Assembly: GCA_014534345.1 (NCBI GenBank)
Contig: JACVRR010000003.1
Span: 1 to 47,368 of the forward strand
Reading direction: 5' to 3'
Origin: Thermoleophilia bacterium
GTDB lineage: Bacteria > Actinomycetota > Thermoleophilia > Gaiellales > Gaiellaceae
DNA: 47,368 nt
Shown piece after piece: positions 16,081 through 23,480 of the stretch; the first letter of the stretch is position 1, and each line of letters starts with the position of its first letter. The translations under genes and the position numbers were made by a program. The notes below the pieces were generated by a model that had not been told where the DNA came from, ran no database searches, and was given only the letters and a program-made list of their open reading frames with translations.

Positions 16081-16818
16081 GTGCACGGCGTGGTGCGCGC
16101 GCTCGACCAGCTCGCCGCGGAGACCGGCTTCTCGGGCGTGGTGCGGGTCGACCTCGGCGACGAGGTCATGGCTGCGCGCGCGTACGGTCTGGCGGACCGC
16201 GGCTGGGACGTGCCGAACGAGCCCGAGACCCGCTTCGGTCTCGCGAGCGGGACGAAGGGCCTCACCGCTCTCACCTTCGTGAGCCTGGTGGAGCACGGTG
16301 CGCTCGAGCTGTCGACGCCCGTCCGCACGTTTCTCGCGGAGGACCTGCCGTTGATCCGCGACGACGTGACGGTCGAGCATCTGCTCGCGCATCGCTCCGG
16401 CATCGGCGACTTCGACGAGGACGCCGTCCCCGACCCGGAAGCGTACGTCCTGCCCGTCTCGGCGCACGAGCTCGACTCGACCGAGGCGTACGTGCGCGTC
16501 CTCGACAGCCGGCCGGCGACGTTCACCCCGGGCGATCGGTTCGCGTACAGCAACAGCGGCTACGTCGTCCTCGCGCTGGTCGCCGAGCGCGCGAGTGGTA
16601 CTCCGTTCGTCTCGGCGGCGTCGGTCGAGGAGATGGTGCGGCCGCGGAGTCAGGCGGGGTCGAGGCGGTACGGACTCGGGTTCTGGCTCGACGCGTCCGG
16701 CGACGTGGTCATGCTGGAAGGGATGGATGCGGGCGTCTCGTTCCGCTCGCTCCACGGAGTTCGCCTGGCCGCTCGCGCGGTACTTCGAGGAGCAGGTGCG
16801 CGCGGGACAGCCGGAGAG
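16081..16818 (+). pseudogene. Serine hydrolase (beta-lactamase family) with internal deletions
   Basis: The N-terminal half is normal for the class C beta-lactamase-like family: the SxxK motif in LASGTKGL, EHLLAHRSGIGDF, and the YxN motif in FAYSNSGYVVLAL. After ERASGTPF the sequence jumps to EEMVRPRSQAG and RYGLGFWLDASGDVVML, omitting roughly 75-100 residues expected between them. After AGVSFRSLH a second loss and frameshift brings in FAWPLARYFEEQV. The gene is therefore broken by at least two deletions. The SxxK and YxN residues survive but a folded enzyme is unlikely. Confidence 0.7.
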
Positions 16819-16920
16819 GTGCGCACGCACGCCGACGCGCTGGCCGCGGTGCTCGTGGACTGCGTCGAGGGTGGCGCGTCGGTCGGCGACCTGGGAACGT
16901 CAGGGCGTTCGCCGCCGTAG
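16819..16920 (+). pseudogene. N-terminal remnant of a GNAT acetyltransferase
   Basis: Directly after the serine hydrolase remnant, the plus strand encodes DALAAVLVDCVEGGASVG. This resembles the N-terminal helix and strand of GNAT-family acetyltransferases (typically LADVLVDCVEGGASVGF). The similarity ends after about 25 residues and the frame stops at 16920. The assignment rests on this short motif only. Confidence 0.45.
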
Positions 16921-17010
16921 CGTCAGCGCGCCGAGCGCGAGCGCGAGCACGATGCAGGCAGCGACGACGCCGCCGTCCCGCAAGAGGCGGCCGTCCACGT
17001 CGTCGACCGC
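16900..17010 (-). pseudogene. C-terminal membrane-helix fragment
   Basis: The minus strand encodes DGRLLRDGGVVAACIVL, then ALALGALTLRRRTP and a stop at 16902-16900. This is a single hydrophobic helix followed by a positive tail, as in the end of a membrane-anchored protein. Only about 34 residues are open and no clear start exists, so it may be a leftover C-terminus. Confidence 0.35.
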
Positions 17011-17086
17011 GCGAGGTCGCCGCGGCCGTCGCCGCGAACCTGCAGCGGTACGTCACCGGGCCGCTCGTCTGACGGCCACGCGTGCG

Positions 17087-17578
17087 CTAGAGGCCGAGCT
17101 CCTCGGCGAAGATCCACATCGAGGCGCCGATCGCGTACGCGATGGTGCCGGCCACGATCGCCCCGACCGCGAGCACCCCGCGACCCTCGGTCGCACGCCG
17201 CCGGCGGCCTTCGATGCCGAGCGTCACGCCGAGGCCGCCCAGCAGGATCGGCGCGCTGAGAAAGAAGCCGATGATCCCGGCGAAACCGAGTACACCGGTG
17301 ACGAGGCCCACCTTGGCAGGGCGGTTCCGGCGACGGGCGTCCCGCCACGCCCAACCGCCGACCAGCGCGAACAGGGCGGCTGTCAGCGCGATTACCAGCG
17401 GAACGAGGACCCAGCCCTCGCGATCCTGGGCGACGAAGAACGTCAGCAGCCGCCACCACGAGCTGTCGTCGTCCCTGATCCCCTGGATCCTCGGGAAGAA
17501 GATCGCCGAGGCGGCCGTGAACGCCGCGCCGATCCAGAGCAGCCTCTTCGACTCGACGGCGGGTCCGTCGAGCTTCAC
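17087..17578 (-). CDS. Four-helix integral membrane protein, unknown function
   Basis: 163 aa with hydrophobic segments at about residues 12-30, 55-78, 91-118 and 133-155. A basic loop, RDARRRNRPAK, follows helix 2 and another, EGRRRRATEGR, follows helix 3. I do not recognise a specific family. The start is a GTG at 17578 with no obvious ribosome site. It is divergent from the tandem cupins, with 41 bp between starts. Confidence 0.65.
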   Translation of the reverse strand: MKLDGPAVESKRLLWIGAAFTAASAIFFPRIQGIRDDDSSWWRLLTFFVAQDREGWVLVPLVIALTAALFALVGGWAWRDARRRNRPAKVGLVTGVLGFAGIIGFFLSAPILLGGLGVTLGIEGRRRRATEGRGVLAVGAIVAGTIAYAIGASMWIFAEELGL

Positions 17579-17607
17579 TGCGCGCGAGCCGGCTGGATCA
17601 CGCGTCG

Positions 17608-17613
17608 TATCAT
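17608..17613 (+). promoter_or_regulatory. -10 element (TATCAT) of the first tandem cupin
   Basis: TATCAT ends 6 nt before the GTG at 17620, so the cupin pair is probably expressed as a leaderless transcript. Confidence 0.5.
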
Positions 17614-17619
17614 CGCGCC

Positions 17620-18180
17620 GTGGTTCCCGAGGCGCCGCTCGAGGAGACCGACGCCGGGCTCGTACCCGCGGGCCACGGCTGGTTCGTCGTCAACGCCCGC
17701 GACGCGCGCTGGATCGAGCGCGGCGGGCGCGGCCACAGCCTGCCGTTCACCGGCTGGACCGAGGAGGAAGACGCGTACTTCCCGCAGGTCGGCATCAACC
17801 TGTTCGTGCTCGGCCCGGGCGAGCCGATGTCGATGTACCACTGGGAGGCGGACGTCGAGGACTTCCTCGTGCTCGCCGGCGAGGCGCTCCTGATCGTGGA
17901 GGGCGAGGAGCGGCCGCTCCGTCGCTGGGACTTCGTCCACTGTCCGCCCGGGACGAAGCACACGATCGTCGGCGCCGGCGACGGCCCCTGCGTCGTGCTC
18001 GCGATCGGCGCCCGCCAGAACCAGGAGGGCGAGGGCTGGGGTGGGTACACCGTCGACGAGGCGGCGCTCCGGCACGGCGCCGGCGTCGAGGAGGATACGA
18101 ACCAGGCGCGGCTCGCGTACGCACGCTTCCCGCGCAGCCAGCCGATTCGCTACCGCGACGGCCTGCTCCCCGGCGCGTAG
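17620..18180 (+). CDS. Cupin-domain protein, tandem copy 1
   Basis: 186 aa. A single beta-barrel contains YHWEADVEDFLVLAGEALL (ligands His and Glu, plus a conserved Asp) and WDFVHCPPGTKHTIVGAG (second-motif His). The ends are conserved with copy 2: both begin VVPEAPLE and end YRDG-LLPG or YRDG-WLPG. Cupins of this type are often metal-dependent isomerases, dioxygenases or sensors; the substrate is unknown. The start is fixed by the -10 hexamer. It is followed after 5 bp by its paralogue. Confidence 0.82.
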   Translation: MVPEAPLEETDAGLVPAGHGWFVVNARDARWIERGGRGHSLPFTGWTEEEDAYFPQVGINLFVLGPGEPMSMYHWEADVEDFLVLAGEALLIVEGEERPLRRWDFVHCPPGTKHTIVGAGDGPCVVLAIGARQNQEGEGWGGYTVDEAALRHGAGVEEDTNQARLAYARFPRSQPIRYRDGLLPGA

Positions 18181-18185
18181 CCGCG

Positions 18186-18731
18186 GTGGTTCCGGAAGCG
18201 CCGCTCGAGGACACCGGCGCGGGGCTCGTGGCGGCCGGTGACGGGTGGTTCGTGCTCAACGCGCGCGAGGGCCGCTGGCGTCACCAGGACGGCCGGGCGG
18301 AGCGCCTCGACTTCGAGGGCGAGATGGACTTTTCCCAGCTCGGCGTGAGCCTCTACGTGCTGCGGCCGGGTGAGCCGATAGGGCTCTACCACTGGGAGGC
18401 CGACCAGGAGGACTTCCTCGTCCTCTCCGGCGCGGCCCTGCTGCTCGTGGAGGGCGAGGACCGGCCGCTCCGCCAGTGGGACTTCGTCCACTGTCCGCCG
18501 GCGACGAGGCACATGATCCTCGGCGCCGGTGACGGCCCGTCCGTCGTGTTGGCCGTCGGCGCGCGGGAGCACCAGGACGGCCCCGGGTGGGGCGGCTACC
18601 CGGTGGACGAGCTCGCGCTCCGGCACGGCGCGGGCGTCGCGGAAGAGACGAACGACCCGGCCGAGGCGTACAAGCACTTTCCTGACCCCGTCGCGACGCG
18701 CTACCGCGACGGCTGGCTGCCTGGCCCGTAG
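18186..18731 (+). CDS. Cupin-domain protein, tandem copy 2
   Basis: 181 aa and clearly paralogous to the preceding gene along its whole length. Matching blocks include VVPEAPLEDTGAGLV, YHWEADQEDFLVLSG and WDFVHCPPATRHMILGAGDGP. All metal-ligand positions are kept. The insertion around residues 40-55 of copy 1 (LPFTGWTEEEDAYFP) is shorter and different here. The GTG lies 5 bp after copy 1's stop, so they are co-transcribed. Divergence with ligand conservation suggests two related substrates or a heterodimer, which is inference. Confidence 0.82.
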   Translation: MVPEAPLEDTGAGLVAAGDGWFVLNAREGRWRHQDGRAERLDFEGEMDFSQLGVSLYVLRPGEPIGLYHWEADQEDFLVLSGAALLLVEGEDRPLRQWDFVHCPPATRHMILGAGDGPSVVLAVGAREHQDGPGWGGYPVDELALRHGAGVAEETNDPAEAYKHFPDPVATRYRDGWLPGP

Positions 18732-18733
18732 GC

Positions 18734-21700
18734 CTACGCAGTCGCCGCGAGCAGCGCCTCGCCGCGGCGGACGTACCGCGTCGCGCCGACGGAGCGGAAG
18801 AACGCGAGCGCCTTCTGGAGCTGCACGTCTGCCTCGGCCCGCCGGCCCGCTCGCACGAGCGCCTCGGCTGCCCGCAGGCGGAAGTCCGCCTCCTCGAACG
18901 GCCAGCCGCTCTCGGCCGCGAGCTCCGCGGCGCGCACGAGGTCGCCTTCCAGAACGGACCTCGCGGCCCGCACACCCGGTCGGTCGGGGAGGCCGTCGAC
19001 CACGGCGGGCAGTCGGTCTCGGAGGCCGAGCTCGTCCGCCGCGAGGGCCAGCGAGCCCGCCCCGAACGCCGTCACGCCGCGCTCGAGCATCGCGAGGAGC
19101 TCCTCTGCCGCCCGCCGCGCCTCCGGCATTCGTCCGAGCGCGACGTTGACGTCGACCTGGCGCGCCAGCGCCGGCTGCAGCGCCTGTGGCTCGTTCGCCT
19201 CGCGCGCGAGCTCGAGCGCCCGGTCGGCGGCGGCCAGCGCGCCGTCGAGGTCGTCACGGGCGAGCAGGACGGTGGACAGGTTTCCGTGCACGTACGGCTC
19301 GTTGTAGTTCGGCATCCCCGCCTCGCACTCCGCCACGAACCTCCGGCCGGCTTCGAGGAACTCGTCCCAGCGGCCGAGGTGGAACAGGCTGAGCACGAGC
19401 CGGCCCTCGACGTAGCGGCCGACCGGCGCGTTGCCGAGGCGGTCGGCAGCCTCCTTCGCGAGCAGCAGGAGCTCGTACTCGCGCTCGGCGTCGTCCTCGA
19501 GCGCCGCGAGGTTGTTGTACGCGCGGGCGAGAGCCGGGTTGCTGGTTGCCTGTGCGAGCTCGACCGCCCGCTCGAGATCGTCGACCCCCCCGCGGTCCCC
19601 CGCGTTTCCCCGGGCAGTCCCGATGTTGACGAGCACGCCCGGAACGAGCTCGTCGAGCCCGAGCCGCTCGGCGATCGACAAGGCCTCGCGCCCCGTGCGG
19701 ATTGCTTCCCCCGTCTCGTCGGCGAGCATCGCGTAGCGCGAGACCTCCGCCAGCACGCGCGCCGCCGACGGGCTTGGCGGGCGCCCGTGCACGAGCTGCT
19801 GCGCCTGCGCGAGCGCCGCACGTCCCTCGGCGTTCCGGCCCTGGTGCCACCACGCCTCGGCGAGGAGCGCGCATGCGTCGGCGGCCGTATCGGGGTCGCC
19901 GCCAGCGAGCAGCGCGTCTCGTGCGCTCTCGAGCGCCTCGACCCGCCGCTCGTCTCCCGAGCGGTGAAGCGCGGCGGCGAAGTGGAAGCAGATGCGCGGG
20001 CGGACCTCGTCCGCGACGCCGAGCTCGAGCGCCTCCTCGAAGAAGCGCGCGGCGCGCGCGAACGCGTTCAGCCGGGACGCACGCTCGCCCGCCCGCACGA
20101 GCGCATCGGCCGCGCGCTCGGGGAGGACGCCGGCGTCGACGCCGGCCGCCCGCCCGAGCTCGAGCGCCGACAGGTAGTGGTGTGCGAGCAGGTCGGCGTG
20201 GTCGTCCGGCCGCCCGAGCGTCTCGATCCACTCGGCCACGCGCCGATGCCGCTGCGCCCGCGCCGCCCGCGGGATCGAGCCGTAGGCGACGTCCCGGACG
20301 AGCACGTGCCGGAACGCGTACTCCGTCTCGCCGACCACCGAGCTGCGGCGCGCTCGGCGGAGGAGCTCGCGGCGTTCCAAGCCCGGCATCCGCGCCTCGA
20401 CGGCGAACCGGTCGCGCTCGCCGATCGCCGCCAGCGCGCCCGACCAGAACACCTTTCCCATCACGGCCGCGTCCTGGAGGAGCGACTTGTCCTCCGCGTC
20501 GAGGGCATCGAGGCGGGCCGCGATGATCCCCTGCACCGACCCCGGAAGCTCGAGCTCGACGCCGCCGCGCTCGGTGACCATGCGCGCGAACTCTTCGGCG
20601 TAGAGCGGGTTCCCGCCTGCCCGCTCCAGCAGCGCCGATTGCAGCTCGGCCGGCAGCACCGACCGCTCCAGAAGCGCGTGTACGAGCTGCGCCGTGTCGT
20701 CGTCGGCGAGCGGCGCGAGCGAGATCGTGCTCGCATTCGCCTTGCCCCCGCCCCAGGCGGGCCGCCGCGCGAAGAGCTCGGGCCGCGAGCTCGCGACGAC
20801 GAGCACCGGCACGTCGGTGAGCCAGTCGACCAGGTGGTCGACGAAGTCGAGCAGCCCGTCGTCCGCCCAATGGAGGTCCTCGAAGACCAGCACGAGCGGC
20901 CGCTGCTCGGCGAGCGCCTCGAAGAAGCGGCGCCAGGCGGCGAACGCCTCGGTGCGGCGGTCGCCGCTCGGCTCGTCCGCCGCGAGCCCGACCAGCGGGC
21001 CGAGGTGCGACTCCAGCCACCCGCTCTCCGAGGCGTCCGGGAGCAGCGACGGCAGCGCCTCGCGCAGCTTGCCCGTCGCCTCGTCCGCCGCGTCCGTCTC
21101 GAGGATCCCGGCCTCAGCCTTCACCATCTCGCCGAGCGCCCAGAAGCTGACCCCTTCCCCGTACGGCAGCGAGCGGCCCTGGCGCCAGCGCACCAGGCGG
21201 TCGCCCGTGTCGATGGTTCGGAAGAGCTCGCCGAGGAGCCGGCTCTTGCCGATGCCGGGGACGCCCGAGACGGTGACGAGCTGCGGGATCCGTTCGTCGG
21301 CCGCCCTGCGGAACGCCGCCACGAGCAGCTCGAGCTCCTTGTCGCGACCGACGAGCGGTGCCGCATCCGCGCCGGCGAGGTCGACGCCGAACCGCGCCCG
21401 AGCCTCCACCGCCTCCCAGACCGGGACGGGGCTCGCCTTCCCCTTGGCCTGCACCGGCTCGTGCTCGCGATAGCTGATCGCCCGCTCCGTCGCTCGGTAC
21501 GTCTGCTCGCCGACGAGGATGCCGTCGACGGGCGCGGCGGACTGCAGGCGCGCCGCGGTGTTGACGACGTCCCCCGACGCCATCCCCTCGCCCTCCGACG
21601 GCCGCGCGCCGAGCGAAACGAGCGCCTCGCCGGTGTTCACCCCGATCCGCACGTGCAGGTCGCTCTCCTGCGCGACCCAGTCGCGGATCGCGAGCGCAGC

Positions 21701-22024
21701 CCGAACCGCGCGCTCGGGGTCGTCCTCGTGGGCGACGGGCGCGCCGAACAGCGCGACGACGGCGTCGCCGATGAACTTCTCGACGGTGCCGCCGAAGCGC
21801 TCGAGCTCCGCGCGCAGACGCTCCCAGTACGGGCCGAGCAGCGCGCGCACGTCCTCGGGGTCCAGCTCCTCTGCGGCCGAGGTGAAGCCGACAAGGTCCG
21901 CGAACAGGACGGTGACCACCTTGCGCTCCTGGCGCGCGGGCGCGGCCGCGGTCAGCGGCGTCCCGCACATGCCGCACAGCCGGAAGCCGGTGGGGTTCTC
22001 CTGGCCGCAGCTCGGGCAGACCAT
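18734..22024 (-). CDS. Class III adenylate cyclase / AAA ATPase / TPR signalling protein
   Basis: 1096 aa. A zinc ribbon (C3, C6, C17, C20) is followed by a class III cyclase domain (about residues 34-200). That domain has both metal aspartates (D43 in FADLVGF, D87 in FIGDAVV), the adenine-selecting K83 and D152, and the transition-state pair N155 and R159 (NTAAR). It therefore looks catalytically competent for cAMP. A LVGRDKE-led ATPase domain follows, with Walker A GVPGIGKS (254-261) and Walker B LVLVFEDLHWAD. From about residue 600 onward it is a long helical TPR-type sensor. The overall layout resembles LuxR/MalT-type STAND regulators with a cyclase output. It is probably a cytosolic signal-dependent cAMP source. 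Confidence 0.9.
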   Translation of the reverse strand: MVCPSCGQENPTGFRLCGMCGTPLTAAAPARQERKVVTVLFADLVGFTSAAEELDPEDVRALLGPYWERLRAELERFGGTVEKFIGDAVVALFGAPVAHEDDPERAVRAALAIRDWVAQESDLHVRIGVNTGEALVSLGARPSEGEGMASGDVVNTAARLQSAAPVDGILVGEQTYRATERAISYREHEPVQAKGKASPVPVWEAVEARARFGVDLAGADAAPLVGRDKELELLVAAFRRAADERIPQLVTVSGVPGIGKSRLLGELFRTIDTGDRLVRWRQGRSLPYGEGVSFWALGEMVKAEAGILETDAADEATGKLREALPSLLPDASESGWLESHLGPLVGLAADEPSGDRRTEAFAAWRRFFEALAEQRPLVLVFEDLHWADDGLLDFVDHLVDWLTDVPVLVVASSRPELFARRPAWGGGKANASTISLAPLADDDTAQLVHALLERSVLPAELQSALLERAGGNPLYAEEFARMVTERGGVELELPGSVQGIIAARLDALDAEDKSLLQDAAVMGKVFWSGALAAIGERDRFAVEARMPGLERRELLRRARRSSVVGETEYAFRHVLVRDVAYGSIPRAARAQRHRRVAEWIETLGRPDDHADLLAHHYLSALELGRAAGVDAGVLPERAADALVRAGERASRLNAFARAARFFEEALELGVADEVRPRICFHFAAALHRSGDERRVEALESARDALLAGGDPDTAADACALLAEAWWHQGRNAEGRAALAQAQQLVHGRPPSPSAARVLAEVSRYAMLADETGEAIRTGREALSIAERLGLDELVPGVLVNIGTARGNAGDRGGVDDLERAVELAQATSNPALARAYNNLAALEDDAEREYELLLLAKEAADRLGNAPVGRYVEGRLVLSLFHLGRWDEFLEAGRRFVAECEAGMPNYNEPYVHGNLSTVLLARDDLDGALAAADRALELAREANEPQALQPALARQVDVNVALGRMPEARRAAEELLAMLERGVTAFGAGSLALAADELGLRDRLPAVVDGLPDRPGVRAARSVLEGDLVRAAELAAESGWPFEEADFRLRAAEALVRAGRRAEADVQLQKALAFFRSVGATRYVRRGEALLAATA

Positions 22025-22077
22025 CCGAGGCGAAGCGTAAGCGCGCCGGCGGCGTCCGGGAAGAGCCGGGCCGGGGA

Positions 22078-22677
22078 TCAGACGTACGCAAGCAGGCCGG
22101 CGAGCGGCCGCGGCACCCGCGCGTCGTCGAGCGCCTCGACGAGGAAGCGGGCGTAGCGGGTCTTGCGCCGGCCGCCGCTTCCCAGCCAGCGCCGAAGCTG
22201 CTCTTCCACGGGTCGCCCCAGCCACGCCGGCTGCTGCTGCAGCGTGCGGAAGGCGCGGAGGTCGCCCTGCTCTGCCGCGACCGCCTGGACGGCCGCCGCG
22301 CCGACGGCGCGGATCAGCTCGTCTTCGAGATCGACGACGCAGACGAAGAATCCGAGCTCCTCCATCGCCGTTCGGTGGAGATCGGCCCCGAGGCCGGCGC
22401 GCTCGAGCCCCCGCCGGAAGTGCCGCTCCTCGCCGGCGTCGCAGAGGCCGGCCACCGCGACGTCCGGGCGCTCGGCGCGGAGCTGCGCCAGGTACGCGCC
22501 GATTCGCTGCGCGCCACCGATCGGGACGACGGCGACGCCGTCCGCGGCGAGGTCGCGACCGCGGCGCTCGGCCAGCGTCTCGATCGCGACCCGGTCGCTG
22601 ATCCCCTCGACGATCACCACCGTCCGGGCCGCGCGAACGTCGCTGGTTCGAGGCATTCTCGTTGGCTCCGTCGGCAT
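22078..22677 (-). CDS. Stand-alone TOPRIM-domain protein (OLD-like)
   Basis: About 199 aa. The TOPRIM glutamate is in VVIVEGISDRVAIETLA. A central PIGGAQ turn and AGLCDAGEERHFRRGL supply the acidic cluster. This resembles the TOPRIM half of OLD-family nucleases without the ABC ATPase half. It probably binds metal and nucleic acid or nucleotides; the activity is unknown. ATG codons at 22677 and 22656 are both possible starts. It is transcribed toward the cyclase gene with a 53-bp gap. A short hydrolase remnant lies just upstream. Confidence 0.7.
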   Translation of the reverse strand: MPTEPTRMPRTSDVRAARTVVIVEGISDRVAIETLAERRGRDLAADGVAVVPIGGAQRIGAYLAQLRAERPDVAVAGLCDAGEERHFRRGLERAGLGADLHRTAMEELGFFVCVVDLEDELIRAVGAAAVQAVAAEQGDLRAFRTLQQQPAWLGRPVEEQLRRWLGSGGRRKTRYARFLVEALDDARVPRPLAGLLAYV

Positions 22678-22686
22678 CGGGGGACC

Positions 22687-22755
22687 GCGCACGACCCGGT
22701 ACGGGGCGAGCGGCGACGCCCAGATTGCCTACCAGGCGTTCGGGCCCGCGACGGG
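22687..22755 (+). pseudogene. N-terminal remnant of a cyclase-linked alpha/beta-hydrolase
   Basis: The plus strand encodes TRYGASGDAQIAYQAFGPA. This matches the distinctive N-terminus of alpha/beta-hydrolases found alone or fused to class III cyclases in Actinobacteria (typically RYARSGDVHIAYQVVG). The frame loses similarity after about 20 residues, so only the very start of the gene remains. The link to the neighbouring cyclase gene is suggestive. Confidence 0.5.
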
Positions 22756-22757
22756 AA

Positions 22758-23393
22758 CTACGGGGCGCGGATGCGCGCGAGCCAGCGGTGGCCCGGGTGG
22801 ATCCGCTGGAGCCACTCCGCGAGCCACGCGCGCCGCTCGGGCTCGAGCGCGGGGAGAACGGCCGCGAGGTCTGCGTCGTCGCGTGGGCGCGCGTGCTTCG
22901 CCTTGAAGAGGAGCGTGATCTCCGGCCGCTGGAACGGGATGCCGTCGGCGGTGCGCAGGATGACCTCCTCGTAGGGTAGGCGCAGCGCCTCGTCGCGGCG
23001 GCAGACCCAGAGCCCCTCCGCGAAGGGCTCGCGGAAGACGTCGAGCCGCCACTTGCCCGTCGATCGCTCGCGCGCCCAGGTCTGGTGGTGCGTCGCGAGC
23101 AGCTCGCCGGCCGGGTCGAGCCGGCGCAGCCGCTCACTGCCATCGCCGAGCGGGAGGAAGAAGTCGCAGTCCGGGAACGCCTCGCCGATCTCGGCGAAGC
23201 GGTCGCCGGGGACGGCGATCTCGAGGTCCTCGTGCTCGCGCCGCTGCCCGCCCAGGAAGAGGTCGATCGACCAGCCGGCGGCCACGGCCCACGGGGCGCG
23301 GACGCCGGCGAGCAGCCGGGCGACCTGGTCGGGACGCCAGGCGTCCCAGCGGTCGAGGTCGGCGTCGACGACGTCGCTCACTGCCACTTGCAT
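22758..23393 (-). CDS. Nucleotidyltransferase-fold protein (aminoglycoside 2''-adenylyltransferase-like)
   Basis: 211 aa. The core motif AAGWSIDLFLGGQRREHEDLEI resembles the GW-x-IDLFLG...R-HEDLDV pattern of the ANT(2'')-like nucleotidyltransferase family. The acidic residues after the glycine turn would bind metal and nucleotide. The middle part has KWRLDVFREPF and the end is Trp-rich. Resistance is not implied: most chromosomal members have unknown acceptors. ATG at 23393 and GTG at 23387 are possible starts. It shares a 87-bp operator-containing region with the divergent alcohol dehydrogenase. Confidence 0.7.
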   Translation of the reverse strand: MQVAVSDVVDADLDRWDAWRPDQVARLLAGVRAPWAVAAGWSIDLFLGGQRREHEDLEIAVPGDRFAEIGEAFPDCDFFLPLGDGSERLRRLDPAGELLATHHQTWARERSTGKWRLDVFREPFAEGLWVCRRDEALRLPYEEVILRTADGIPFQRPEITLLFKAKHARPRDDADLAAVLPALEPERRAWLAEWLQRIHPGHRWLARIRAP

Positions 23394-23416
23394 GTTTTGG
23401 TCAGTACGACCATAAT
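23388..23416 (+). promoter_or_regulatory. Near-consensus promoter of the alcohol dehydrogenase with operator IR1
   Basis: TTGCAT (23388-23393), a 17-nt spacer and CATAAT (23411-23416) form a sigma-70-like promoter. The inverted repeat TGGTC-agtac-GACCA (23398-23412) fills the spacer, where a bound repressor would block RNA polymerase. Confidence 0.6.
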
Positions 23417-23431
23417 CGCCGGGCGACGTAT

Positions 23432-23446
23432 TGGTCACTGTGACCA
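23432..23446. promoter_or_regulatory. Operator IR2: perfect 15-bp palindrome
   Basis: TGGTCACTGTGACCA is a perfect inverted repeat around one central base. Its outer TGGTC/GACCA halves match IR1, and its centre is 34 bp from IR1. It lies in the predicted 5' leader of the dehydrogenase. Confidence 0.6.
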
Positions 23447-23480
23447 CAACACGCCCGCGAGCCCGGGGAGGAAACCACGG

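Noticed and set aside
17013-17072. Plus-strand EVAAAVAANLQRYVTGPLV, resembling the C-terminus of a 2-hydroxyacid dehydrogenase
   Set aside because: Only 20 residues and no catalytic part; similarity is too weak to list as a remnant.
19286-22156. A 956-codon open frame antisense to the cyclase regulator
   Set aside because: Composition (Arg/Glu/Leu repeats) is typical of a shadow frame; the opposite strand has complete cyclase and ATPase motifs.
22758-23393. Calling the nucleotidyltransferase an antibiotic-resistance gene
   Set aside because: The fold is shared by many non-resistance enzymes, and there is no mobile-element context.
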